Shown here in pieces: positions 8,939-17,987 of a DNA stretch of 64,000 nucleotides. Source of the DNA: Bacteroidales bacterium UBA5382. Its GTDB lineage: Bacteria > Bacteroidota > Bacteroidia > Bacteroidales > Dysgonomonadaceae. Both the position numbers and the translations under genes were made by a program. The notes beneath the pieces are model-generated. The model worked only from the letters and a program-made list of their open reading frames with translations, did not search any database and was not told the DNA's origin. The stretch is from contig DHOU01000013.1 of NCBI GenBank assembly GCA_002409745.1, positions 1 through 64,000 of the forward strand. Direction: 5' to 3'. Every line of letters starts with the position of its first letter. The first letter of the stretch is position 1.

Positions 8939-9967
8939 ATGAACACACTTATAGGACTTTTGATTATTGCAGTGGGAAGTATGGGCCAATCAAGCTCATA
9001 CGTTCCCATTAACAAAGTGAAAAACTGGTCGTGGGAAAACTTCTGGCTGATGCAGGGAATTTTCGCATGGCTGGTTTTCCCTGTATTAGGCGCACTTATC
9101 GCCAATTCCCTGCCCGATTTGATAACCATTTACGGCGCAAATTCTGCAGCGGCGTTCAAGTCGGTCGGTTACGGCGTATTATGGGGAATAGGCGGCCTTA
9201 CTTTCGGATTGAGCATGCGCTTTTTAGGAATTGCCTTGGGACAATCCGTAGCATTGGGCACCTGCGCCGCCTTCGGTACGCTTATTCCTGCTGTTTTGGC
9301 GGGCGACAATCTTTTCTCGCCTAAAGGTTTGATATTGTTATTGAGTGTGATTGTCACCCTGACAGGTATCGTATTGGTAGGATATGCCGGAAGTTTGCGT
9401 TCTAAAAACATGTCGGAAGAAGAACGCAAGAAAGCCATTAAAGATTTTGCATTGAAGAAGGGTTTGCTTATCGCCCTGCTTTCGGGGGTAATGAGCGCAT
9501 GTTTCAGTCTGGGGCTAAACGCGGGCATACCGGTAAAAGAGGCTGCAATAGCATTGGGAGCAAAAGAATTGTTTGCCCAGAATCCGGTAACATTACTAGT
9601 CACCATCGGAGGTTTTATAACCAATCTGGTATATTGCGTCTATATGAATCGCAAGAATAAGACATCGGGGGAAATAAGTAAAACACCAAAAAAAATATTC
9701 GTCAACAACCTGCTTTTTTGTGCGCTGGCCGGTTTGCTTTGGTATTCCCAATTCTTCGGACTGGGGATGGGACAAAGTTTTTTTGAGCCGGAGAGCGTCA
9801 TGATGGCTTTTTCATGGAGTATACTCATGTCGTTGAACGTCGTGTTCAGCAATGTGTGGGGTATCCTGCTCAAGGAATGGAACGGCGCCGGCAAAAAAGC
9901 GGTCGCTTATCTGACTGTCGGTATGGCCGTACTGATCTTTTCTTTAATTATTCCGAATTTATTTTGA
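8939..9967 (+). CDS. rhaT: L-rhamnose/H+ symporter
   Basis: RhaT imports L-rhamnose across the inner membrane with protons. The 342-residue protein is hydrophobic throughout, with about ten predicted membrane segments and the opening pattern GLLIIAVGSMGQSSSYVPI typical of RhaT. Its start lies only 3 bp after the rhaA stop. In this operon rhaB-rhaA-rhaT give import and the first two catabolic steps. The third enzyme, rhamnulose-1-phosphate aldolase, is not in this window. Confidence 0.94.
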   Translation: MNTLIGLLIIAVGSMGQSSSYVPINKVKNWSWENFWLMQGIFAWLVFPVLGALIANSLPDLITIYGANSAAAFKSVGYGVLWGIGGLTFGLSMRFLGIALGQSVALGTCAAFGTLIPAVLAGDNLFSPKGLILLLSVIVTLTGIVLVGYAGSLRSKNMSEEERKKAIKDFALKKGLLIALLSGVMSACFSLGLNAGIPVKEAAIALGAKELFAQNPVTLLVTIGGFITNLVYCVYMNRKNKTSGEISKTPKKIFVNNLLFCALAGLLWYSQFFGLGMGQSFFEPESVMMAFSWSILMSLNVVFSNVWGILLKEWNGAGKKAVAYLTVGMAVLIFSLIIPNLF

Positions 9968-9994
9968 TGACAAACGGATATAAAAAATTATAGG

Positions 9995-10002
9995 TATATT
10001 TG
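9995..10002 (+). promoter_or_regulatory. Bacteroidota -7 box upstream of the AraC regulator
   Basis: TATATTTG matches the TAnnTTTG consensus and lies in the 82-bp gap after rhaT, 47 bases before the regulator start. No TTTG sits 19-21 bases upstream. The regulator and the glycosidase genes behind it may therefore be expressed apart from rhaBAT. Confidence 0.5.
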
Positions 10003-10049
10003 CAGGGAGCTATGAAGAATCCGTTTCATCTTATATAAAAACAGGCACC

Positions 10050-10985
10050 ATGCAATTCAATAACTTAGGAATAAATTTTAAATATCTGATCGTTAATGGA
10101 AAAGATAAAACATTCGGATTAACGGTCAATACGGTGGGATTTCAACCCATCGCAGAAAACACCTTATATCCTTCGATAAAACATCCGAAGGCCTATTATT
10201 TCGATCCTCTGAAAGGTCGAACACTCTGCGAATATCAATTCATCTATATTAGCAAAGGAAAAGGGGTGTTCGAGTCCGAATCAACCAAGAAAACGTCGAT
10301 ACGGAAAGGCCAGGTTATTGTTTTGTTCCCGGGACAATGGCATAGTTACCATCCGTTACAATCTACGGGATGGAATGAATATTACATTGGTTTCGAAGGG
10401 CCTTTTGCCGATCAATTGTCAGAAAACGAATTCATTTCCAAGAAAACCCAAATATTGGATGTGGGTTTTAACGAGGACTTGGTCAATTTATTTATCACTG
10501 CCATCAAAGTAGCGAATGAGGATAAAATCGCCTCACAACAATATTTGGCCGGAATCGCGTTACACATTCTGGGAATGATCTTGTCCCTTTCCCAAAACAA
10601 GAACTTTGAGATAAATGATACGGGACAACTTATTGAACGGGCTAAGATCATCATGAATGAAAATATCTCAAGAGAAATTGATTTCGATCAATTGGCCAGA
10701 AAGTTAGGCACAAGTTATTCATGGTTTCGGAAGGTCTTTAAAGAATATACAGGCTATCCCCCGGCTAAATATTTTCATGAAATCAAATTACGAAAAGCAA
10801 AGGAACTGCTGGCGGAAACCAACCTATCGATTAAAGAAATTGCTTATCGGTTGAACTACAGCTCGTATGAATATTTCCTTTCCTTATTCAAAAAGAGAGT
10901 CGGGGTTACTCCTCTGGATTACCGGGATGCAGGAAATAATCATTCCTATGCAAGAAAGAACAAAACGAACATAATGCAGGAATAA
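10050..10985 (+). CDS. AraC-family regulator of the rhamnose cluster
   Basis: This 311-residue protein has an N-terminal cupin-like sensor (about 1-190) and a C-terminal AraC DNA-binding domain with two helix-turn-helix units (about 200-298). The first is in the FDQLARKLGTSYSWFRKVFK region and the second in the SIKEIAYRLNYSSYEYFLS region. It lies between rhaT and the first rhamnosidase gene, 15 bp upstream of the latter. I infer that it senses rhamnose or a breakdown product and activates the cluster. It is equivalent in position to RhaR-type regulators of other Bacteroidales, but I see no operator I would assign to it. Confidence 0.88.
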   Translation: MQFNNLGINFKYLIVNGKDKTFGLTVNTVGFQPIAENTLYPSIKHPKAYYFDPLKGRTLCEYQFIYISKGKGVFESESTKKTSIRKGQVIVLFPGQWHSYHPLQSTGWNEYYIGFEGPFADQLSENEFISKKTQILDVGFNEDLVNLFITAIKVANEDKIASQQYLAGIALHILGMILSLSQNKNFEINDTGQLIERAKIIMNENISREIDFDQLARKLGTSYSWFRKVFKEYTGYPPAKYFHEIKLRKAKELLAETNLSIKEIAYRLNYSSYEYFLSLFKKRVGVTPLDYRDAGNNHSYARKNKTNIMQE

Positions 10986-11000
10986 TACAGTTACAGACAA

Positions 11001-12767
11001 ATGAAAGTTACATTTTTACCTATCGTCTCTTTTTTATTTTGCGTAAATATTCTTTTCGCTCAAAATAATATTTTACGAAATAATTTCGATGAACAATTAC
11101 AGGACGACCTAATATCGAAAAGTTATGTTACGCCGAAAAAAATCGTATGGTTATCCGATCAAGACAACAAGTATGTAAAAAATCAGGATGTTTTACTCTC
11201 CGGATTCGACGGACAATTATCTACAAGCGGTGAAGGAATGTGCATCCTGCGATCGGACAAGGACAAACAAGCTTCGATTCTATTGGATTATGGAACCGAA
11301 CTGTATGGTGGTATTCAAATTGCAGCCGCCATACGAGGCGAGAAGAAGCCTGTCAAAATACGGGTGCGCCTTGGGGAATCCGTCTCCGAAGCCATGAGCA
11401 ATGCCATAGACAATACCGTACCCGGCATGAACTCGGCAACGAATGACCATTCTCTGAGGGACTTCACTTTGGAAGTTCCGTGGCTGGGAACGGTGGAAGT
11501 GGGTAATTCGGGATTTCGTTTTGTCCGTATCGATCTTCTGGACGAAGATGTAGAGTTCCCTATCCGTTCGATACGTGCCATTTTCCGTTACAGGGATATC
11601 CCCTATTTGGGATCCTTTACCTGCGACAATGAACGGCTCAATAAAATATGGCAGGTAGGGGCTTATACCGTTCATTTGAACATGCAGGAATATTTATGGG
11701 ACGGAATAAAAAGAGACCGCTTGGTATGGTTGGGCGACTTGCATCCCGAGGTATTGGCCGTAAATACGGTTTTCGGTGAAAATGAAGTTGTCAGGAAAAG
11801 TTTGGATTTCGGCAGGAATACCACTCCGTTGCCCGGCTGGATGAACGGCATCTCTTCTTATTCCCTCTGGTGGGTGATTATTCATCGGGATTTATATCTG
11901 CGTCAAGGAGATTGGGAATACCTGAAAGAGCAACAACCCTATCTTACATCCCTGATCGATCAAATAGTTTCTAAAATTGTCGATGGAAAAGAAAACCTGG
12001 ACGGAGGTCGTTTTCTCGATTGGCCTACGGATGGAAATAAGGATGTCATCCATTCGGGGTTGCAAGCGCTGACCATCTTAACGCTCGAAGCGGGAAAAGA
12101 TATCGCCGGATGGCTAAAGGATAAAGGATTGGAAAAAACATGTACGGATGCGTTGGCTTTATCAAAAAAACAGCAGCCTAGTCATCATGGTAATAAACAG
12201 GCTGCAGCCCTTTTGTCATTAGCCGGAAATTTATCACCCAACGCAGCTTCGGAGGTTATTCTGAAAGACGGAGCGAAAGATTTCGCCACTTTCTACGGAT
12301 ATTATATGTTGGAAGCGTTGGCTAAAGACGGCAAATATCAGGAAGCGATTGACCTGATCTCGAACTATTGGGGTGCTATGCTCGACTTAGGTGCGACCAC
12401 ATTTTGGGAAAACTTCGTATACGAAGAACGGATAAACGCTGCCCGAATCGACGAAATCGTTCCCGAAGGCAAATACGATATCCATGCCGATGGAGGAGCG
12501 CATTGTTATATCGGGCTACGGGGAAGTCTCTGTCATGGATGGGCGTCGGGGCCGACAACCTGGCTAACGGAACATATATTAGGCATAAAAGTGCTTGAAC
12601 CCGGTGCCCGGGTGATTCGGCTACAACCTCATCTGGGATCGCTAAATTACGCAGAAGGCACCTATCCGACATCACACGGCGTACTGTACGTAAAACATGT
12701 GAAACAACCGGACGGAAAAATAAAAACGATCTACAAGGCACCTAAAGGAGTGAAGGTGGTACATTGA
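11001..12767 (+). CDS. GH78-like alpha-L-rhamnosidase, exported
   Basis: This 588-residue protein has a signal peptide (ends near LFAQ, residue 21), a beta-sandwich region (about 60-200) and a six-hairpin catalytic region (about 210-500). A short beta C-terminal domain has the usual rhamnosidase ending (LEPGARVIRLQPHLG, about 535-549). The segment WDGIKRDRLVWLGDLHPE matches the position of the GH78 motif that carries the general acid. It is shorter than many GH78 enzymes (about 900 residues), with fewer accessory beta domains. It should release terminal alpha-L-rhamnose in the periplasm, feeding rhaTAB. Linkage specificity cannot be read from the sequence. Confidence 0.8.
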   Translation: MKVTFLPIVSFLFCVNILFAQNNILRNNFDEQLQDDLISKSYVTPKKIVWLSDQDNKYVKNQDVLLSGFDGQLSTSGEGMCILRSDKDKQASILLDYGTELYGGIQIAAAIRGEKKPVKIRVRLGESVSEAMSNAIDNTVPGMNSATNDHSLRDFTLEVPWLGTVEVGNSGFRFVRIDLLDEDVEFPIRSIRAIFRYRDIPYLGSFTCDNERLNKIWQVGAYTVHLNMQEYLWDGIKRDRLVWLGDLHPEVLAVNTVFGENEVVRKSLDFGRNTTPLPGWMNGISSYSLWWVIIHRDLYLRQGDWEYLKEQQPYLTSLIDQIVSKIVDGKENLDGGRFLDWPTDGNKDVIHSGLQALTILTLEAGKDIAGWLKDKGLEKTCTDALALSKKQQPSHHGNKQAAALLSLAGNLSPNAASEVILKDGAKDFATFYGYYMLEALAKDGKYQEAIDLISNYWGAMLDLGATTFWENFVYEERINAARIDEIVPEGKYDIHADGGAHCYIGLRGSLCHGWASGPTTWLTEHILGIKVLEPGARVIRLQPHLGSLNYAEGTYPTSHGVLYVKHVKQPDGKIKTIYKAPKGVKVVH

Positions 12768-12812
12768 AGATCGATATAGATTGATAAAAGATTGATGTAG
12801 ATTGTAAAATAA
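12768..12812. repeat. Short imperfect repeats of GATTGATG type
   Basis: The 45-bp gap between two glycosidase genes is made of imperfect repeats around ATTGAT/AGATTG. The same kind of low-complexity phrase appears at 41873-41935. No gene or clear signal lies here. Confidence 0.5.
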
Positions 12813-14636
12813 ATGATGAAATCGAAATTCCGTAAAAAAATAGTTACTCTAAGCTGTATCCTGGCTTTCTTTTCGTTGCTGCAATTGAATGCCCAGGAAG
12901 TAAATAGCGATCTGTGGACGGCAACGGATGCTTTGGGGCGTAAAATCAGGGATTTTAAAGATGCCGGAAAAGAAAAGGAAAAATACGTGGCCATGTTTTA
13001 CTGGACATGGCATCAAGGCGACGACGATACCACAACAATCGTAAAAAATATCACGGAAATAGTACGGAAACATCCGTCGGCAATGAAAGATTATAACCAT
13101 CCGGCATGGGGCAAACAAAAGCCCGGATTTTTCTTTTGGGAACAACCGTTACTGGGATATTATAAAACGACCGATCCGTGGGTATTGAGAAAACATGCCG
13201 AAATGCTGGCCGACGCAAAAGTCGATGTCGTCTTCTTCGATTGCACCAACGGTTCGTTGACATGGCAGGATTCGTACGAAGCGTTGATGAAAACATGGGA
13301 TCAGGCGCAGAAAGACGGGGTGAAAGTGCCGAAAATAGCTTTTATGCTTCCTTTTGGGTATTCTCATTATTCGTTGACTTCGCTCCGCCAATTATATCGG
13401 GATGTCTACAACCCCGGAAGATACGAAAACTTATGGTTTTATTGGAAAGGGAAACCATGTATCATGGCTTATCCCGATAACCTTTCCGATTCACCGGAAG
13501 ACAAGGAGATCGCCTCATTCTTCACTTTCAGGCCGGGACAACCCGATTATGTGAGCGGGCCGGCAAGAAACGACCAATGGGGCTGGCTGGAGAATTATCC
13601 GCAACACGGGTACATAAAAACCAACGACGGCGCTTATGAGCAAGTCACGGTAGGTGTAGCGCAAAATGCCGCCCCGGAAACCAAAGGACATTGCAGCGCC
13701 TTTAACCTGCCCGGATCGCAAGGCAGGAGCTTTTCCAAGCAAAACGGCTTCGATCCCCGCGTAGACGGCTATCTATATGGTTGGAATTTTCAGGAACAAT
13801 GGGACCGGGCTTTTGAGCTCGATCCGGAATTGGTTTTCGTAACCGGATGGAATGAATTCACCGCAGGCCAATGGCTTCCTAAGCATGGATGGACCGGCGA
13901 TCCTTTTTCATTCGTCGATCAGTTCGATTGGGAACATAGCCGGGATATCGAGCCCAACAAAGGTTGGGGTGACAAAGGGGATGTATATTATTTACAATTA
14001 ATCGATAATGTCAGGAAATTCAAAGGTATGTCTCCTCCTGAAAAAACATCGGCTCCTAAAACGATACAAATAGGTAAATCCGCCGAACAATGGGAGAATG
14101 TGTTGCCTTGTTACCGGCATTACAAGGGAAATACATTTCCTCGCAATCATCGCGGCCGGAACGACACCTATTATATAAATAATACGGGGCGAAATGATAT
14201 CGTTCTAACGAAGGTAGCCCGAGATGACCGGAGTATCTATTTTTATGTAGAGGCAGATGAAAAATTGTCTCCTTCATCCGACAGGAACTGGATGATGCTT
14301 CTCATCGATAGCGACAGAGATAAATCAACAGGTTGGTATGGTTATGATTTTATCATTAACCGCCAGAGTCCAGGAAAGAAAAAAGCCGTTATGGAAAAGA
14401 ATATCGGCAATCGTTGGGAGTGGCAAAAAATAGCTGAATGCTCATACGCAGTAAAAGATAAACATCTAGAAATCAAAACCGACAGAGCTTTTCTTCTTTT
14501 AGAAGATAAAGATATTGATATCGAATTTAAATGGAATGACAACATGCAGGAAAACGGTAATATCATGGATTTTTATGTAAACGGGGATACCGCTCCGGGA
14601 GGAAGGTTCAATTTTGTATATACAACAACACAATAG
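12813..14636 (+). CDS. GH99/GH71-like protein with C-terminal CBM9-like domain (paralogue 1)
   Basis: This 607-residue exported protein has a signal peptide (ends near LNAQ) and a large alpha/beta-barrel-like part (about 45-410). Landmarks are VAMFYWTWHQGDD, VVFFDCTNG, YGWNFQEQWD and FVTGWNEFTAGQW. This architecture is related to the GH71/GH99 group of endo-acting or mannose-active glycosidases. A C-terminal beta-sandwich (about 440-605) resembles CBM9, with LIDSDRDKSTGWYGYDF and the ending DTAPGGRFNFVY. It is a paralogue of the protein at 24347-26179, and a fragment of a third copy remains at 19457-19766. Family placement is by motif only and the substrate is unknown. It sits in an operon-like series with rhamnosidases on both sides. 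Confidence 0.65.
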   Translation: MMKSKFRKKIVTLSCILAFFSLLQLNAQEVNSDLWTATDALGRKIRDFKDAGKEKEKYVAMFYWTWHQGDDDTTTIVKNITEIVRKHPSAMKDYNHPAWGKQKPGFFFWEQPLLGYYKTTDPWVLRKHAEMLADAKVDVVFFDCTNGSLTWQDSYEALMKTWDQAQKDGVKVPKIAFMLPFGYSHYSLTSLRQLYRDVYNPGRYENLWFYWKGKPCIMAYPDNLSDSPEDKEIASFFTFRPGQPDYVSGPARNDQWGWLENYPQHGYIKTNDGAYEQVTVGVAQNAAPETKGHCSAFNLPGSQGRSFSKQNGFDPRVDGYLYGWNFQEQWDRAFELDPELVFVTGWNEFTAGQWLPKHGWTGDPFSFVDQFDWEHSRDIEPNKGWGDKGDVYYLQLIDNVRKFKGMSPPEKTSAPKTIQIGKSAEQWENVLPCYRHYKGNTFPRNHRGRNDTYYINNTGRNDIVLTKVARDDRSIYFYVEADEKLSPSSDRNWMMLLIDSDRDKSTGWYGYDFIINRQSPGKKKAVMEKNIGNRWEWQKIAECSYAVKDKHLEIKTDRAFLLLEDKDIDIEFKWNDNMQENGNIMDFYVNGDTAPGGRFNFVYTTTQ

Positions 14637-14684
14637 AGAATAAAAAACAATAGAATAAAGGGAACTAAAAAGAAGGCATTTATA

Positions 14685-17600
14685 ATGAAAAAGAGAATAT
14701 TTAATTTAGTGACAATCGTGATGGCATTTACTTTTTGCGCTTCGCAATGCAGCGAAGAGAAGCCTGCCTTATCACCGGAATCGTTGGAAAGCGGCTTCGT
14801 GACACCTCCCGATTCTATTCAGACAAGTGTGTATTGGTATTGGATCTCCGACCATCTCTCCAAAGAAGGAGTCGTGAAAGACCTCCATGCGATGAAAGAA
14901 GTCGGAATAAACCGCGCGTTCATCGGCAATATAGGCATTAACAACCTTCCTTTCGGAAAAGTGAAAATATGGAGCGACGAGTGGTGGGACGTTTTACATG
15001 CAGCGCTGAAAACGGCGACCGAATTAAATATCGAGATCGGCATCTTCAACTCTCCCGGTTGGAGCCAATCCGGCGGGCCATGGATTAAACCGGAACAGTC
15101 CATGCGATACCTGACGTCTTCTAAAACAACGGTTAAGGGACCGCAAAAAATCTCTATTCCATTACCGAAACCCGAAGGATTTTTCCAGGATGTGAAAGTC
15201 ATCGCTTATCCCGTCACGACCGGTAATCAAAACTCATTAACGGTTCAAAATACGGCAATCAGCTCTTCTCCTTCCATAACGGAACTTGCAAAAATTATCG
15301 ACAAGAACAATACGACAGGGATCAACATCCCCGAAAGCGGTGAATTCAGTATTTTCTTCGATACAAAAGAACCTTTTACGGCAAGAAGCTTATCCGTACA
15401 AGTAACGGAACGTCCGGTATCAACGCAGGCTATTTTACAAGCAAAAGGCGCGGACGGCAAGTTCAAAACCATTTCGGAGTTTACGATTGATCGCTCAAAC
15501 ATAGACCTGAATGTCGGATTCAAACCCTTTGCTCCCGTCGTGATTTCCATTCCTTCGATTTCATCGACAGGCTATAAATTGACCTTTAAAAACAGTAGCG
15601 CCCCGGTACATTTGGCGGAAGTGGAAATCAGCTCCTCTCCCCGCGTGGAGAGATACGCCGAGAAAACGTTAGCGAAAATGCACCAGACCCCGCTGCCCTA
15701 TTGGAATGCCTATTTGTGGCCTTCCCATCTTGAAGGCGATGAGGCGAATCTTGCCATCAAAAGCGGAGAAGTGAAAGATATTACGCAAAACATGTCTGCC
15801 GATGGCGTACTGACGTGGAATGTTCCCGAAGGGGAATGGACGGTGTTGAGAACGGGCATGGCCCCGACCCAAGTGACCAACGCCCCTGCCTCGCCGGAAG
15901 CCACAGGGCTGGAAGTCGACAAGATGAGTAAAAAATGGGTCGCGGAACATTTCGACCGGTTTATAGGAGAGATATTAAGGAAAATCCCCGAAGCGGATCG
16001 AAAGACATTTAAAGTCGTCGTACAAGACAGCTACGAAACGGGCGGGCAAAATTTTACGGATGATTTTCTCGCGGCATTCGAGAACAAATACGGTTACGAT
16101 CCCGTTCCTTACTTACCCGTTTACGAAGGACTTGTAGTCGACAGCCAACTGGCCTCCGACCGCTTTCTATGGGATATGAGAAGGCTGGTCGCCGACAAGG
16201 TTGCGTATGATTATGTAGGCGGATTAAGAGATATCAGCCACAAACACGGCCTGAAGACATGGCTGGAGAACTACGGGCATTGGGGATTCCCCGGAGAATT
16301 CTTAATGTACGGAGGGCAGTCCGACGAAATCGGAGGCGAATTTTGGAGCGCGGGCGATTTAGGCAATATCGAAAACCGGGCAGCGACTTCCGCCGGGCAT
16401 ATTTACGGGAAGAAGAAAATATCGGCCGAATCCAACACGTCCGGAGGTCCTGCCTATTCCCGGTATCCCGCTATGATGAAACAACGCACCGACCGGTTCT
16501 TTGCCGAGGGGATCAACAATACGTTGCTGCATGTATATATTCATCAACCTTATGAAGACAAGGATCCCGGAGTAAACGCATGGTTTGGCAATGAATTCGA
16601 CCGGAAAAACACGTGGTTTTCCCAATTGAATATCTTTACAGATTATTTAAAACGGGCGAATTTTATGTTGCAACAAGGACTGAATGTTGCCGATGTGGCT
16701 TATTTTATTGGAGAGGATGCGCCTAAAATGACGGGCATCACCGATCCGCCTCTTCCGGTAGGATATCAATTCGATTATATGAATGCGGAAGTTATCCTGC
16801 GGGATATGAAAGTAAAAGACGGCCTGCTCACGCTGCCGCATGGAACGCAATATAAAATATTGGTTCTGCCGAAGCTGGAAACAATGCGCCCGGAAGTCCT
16901 TGAGAAAATTAAAAAACTTGTTTATGAAGGAGCAGTCGTTCTCGGCCCCGCTCCCACCCGATCGCCGAGCCTGCAAAACCAACCCCAAGCCGACGAACAA
17001 GTCAACAAGCTGGCAAAAGAGTTGTGGGCGCAAGCCGATGGAGAGAAAGTGAAGTATCGCCAGTACGGCAAAGGATATATTATGAACGGGCTGAGCCTGG
17101 AAGAAGCCTTTGAAATCATCTCCTGCATTCCCGATTGCAAACTTCCCGAAGATCATTCCATCCATTACGGGCATAGAACGATGCCGGGGATAGATATCTA
17201 TTTTCTTTCGAACCAAACGGACGAAGAAAAAATCATTTATCCCGAATTCAGAATCACCGGCAAACAACCCGAATTATGGGACGCAACCACCGGCTCGATA
17301 AGGGATCTTCCGGCTTACGAGCAAAAAGGACAATCGACGGCCGTCCCGTTAAAACTGGCGGCCAACGAAAGCGCTTTCATTGTATTCCGCCGCTCCGCGG
17401 CATCTCCCGTGTCGGGAAATATCGTAGACAATTACCCCGACCCGAAAGTGATTACGGAATTGAAAGGCCCCTGGAACGTCACATTCGATACCGCAAAGCG
17501 GGGCCCTTCCGAACCCGTGGCTTTCGAAACGCTCTACGACTGGGGCACTTCTTCCGAAAAACGGATTAAATACTATTCGGGGAGCGCGGATTACCGCATT

Positions 17601-17960
17601 CAGTTCGATCTTCCCCAAAAACAACCGGATCAACGCATACTGATCGATCTGGGCAATTTGACGGCGATGGCTAAAGTTTTCGTCAACGGCGCGTATGCAG
17701 GTGGCGTCTGGACGCCGCCCTACCGGCTCGATATTACCGAACAGGTAAAAACGGGAACCAACGAGTTGAAGATAACAGTGGTCAATACCTGGACGAACCG
17801 CATGATAGGCGACCTGAATCTGCCCGAAGCGGAACGGGAAACATGGTCGCTGGTTAATCAGTATAACTCCCAAAGCCCGTTGCAGCCGTCCGGACTTTTC
17901 GGACCGGTAACAATCAATAAGATAAACAGAATGGGCGTTTTTAAAGAAAACAATAATTAG
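14685..17960 (+). CDS. GH106-like alpha-L-rhamnosidase
   Basis: This 1091-residue exported enzyme resembles GH106 alpha-L-rhamnosidases. The diagnostic opening YWYWISDHLSKEGVVKDLHA lies near residues 46-65, followed by a beta-sandwich, a barrel with KTWLENYGHWGFPGEF, ISAESNTSGGPAY and HVYIHQPY, and a C-terminal galactose-binding-like sandwich (about 915-1075, KVFVNGAYAGGVWTPPY). The N-terminus has a hydrophobic signal with a Cys-rich end (FCASQCSEE); the lipobox is not canonical, so lipidation is uncertain. GH106 members act on rhamnose in plant and bacterial polysaccharides. The gene lies 48 bp after the GH99-like gene and 27 bp before the esterase gene. Confidence 0.82.
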   Translation: MKKRIFNLVTIVMAFTFCASQCSEEKPALSPESLESGFVTPPDSIQTSVYWYWISDHLSKEGVVKDLHAMKEVGINRAFIGNIGINNLPFGKVKIWSDEWWDVLHAALKTATELNIEIGIFNSPGWSQSGGPWIKPEQSMRYLTSSKTTVKGPQKISIPLPKPEGFFQDVKVIAYPVTTGNQNSLTVQNTAISSSPSITELAKIIDKNNTTGINIPESGEFSIFFDTKEPFTARSLSVQVTERPVSTQAILQAKGADGKFKTISEFTIDRSNIDLNVGFKPFAPVVISIPSISSTGYKLTFKNSSAPVHLAEVEISSSPRVERYAEKTLAKMHQTPLPYWNAYLWPSHLEGDEANLAIKSGEVKDITQNMSADGVLTWNVPEGEWTVLRTGMAPTQVTNAPASPEATGLEVDKMSKKWVAEHFDRFIGEILRKIPEADRKTFKVVVQDSYETGGQNFTDDFLAAFENKYGYDPVPYLPVYEGLVVDSQLASDRFLWDMRRLVADKVAYDYVGGLRDISHKHGLKTWLENYGHWGFPGEFLMYGGQSDEIGGEFWSAGDLGNIENRAATSAGHIYGKKKISAESNTSGGPAYSRYPAMMKQRTDRFFAEGINNTLLHVYIHQPYEDKDPGVNAWFGNEFDRKNTWFSQLNIFTDYLKRANFMLQQGLNVADVAYFIGEDAPKMTGITDPPLPVGYQFDYMNAEVILRDMKVKDGLLTLPHGTQYKILVLPKLETMRPEVLEKIKKLVYEGAVVLGPAPTRSPSLQNQPQADEQVNKLAKELWAQADGEKVKYRQYGKGYIMNGLSLEEAFEIISCIPDCKLPEDHSIHYGHRTMPGIDIYFLSNQTDEEKIIYPEFRITGKQPELWDATTGSIRDLPAYEQKGQSTAVPLKLAANESAFIVFRRSAASPVSGNIVDNYPDPKVITELKGPWNVTFDTAKRGPSEPVAFETLYDWGTSSEKRIKYYSGSADYRIQFDLPQKQPDQRILIDLGNLTAMAKVFVNGAYAGGVWTPPYRLDITEQVKTGTNELKITVVNTWTNRMIGDLNLPEAERETWSLVNQYNSQSPLQPSGLFGPVTINKINRMGVFKENNN

Positions 17961-17987
17961 ATTGCTAACCATTTTTATATTTACAAT

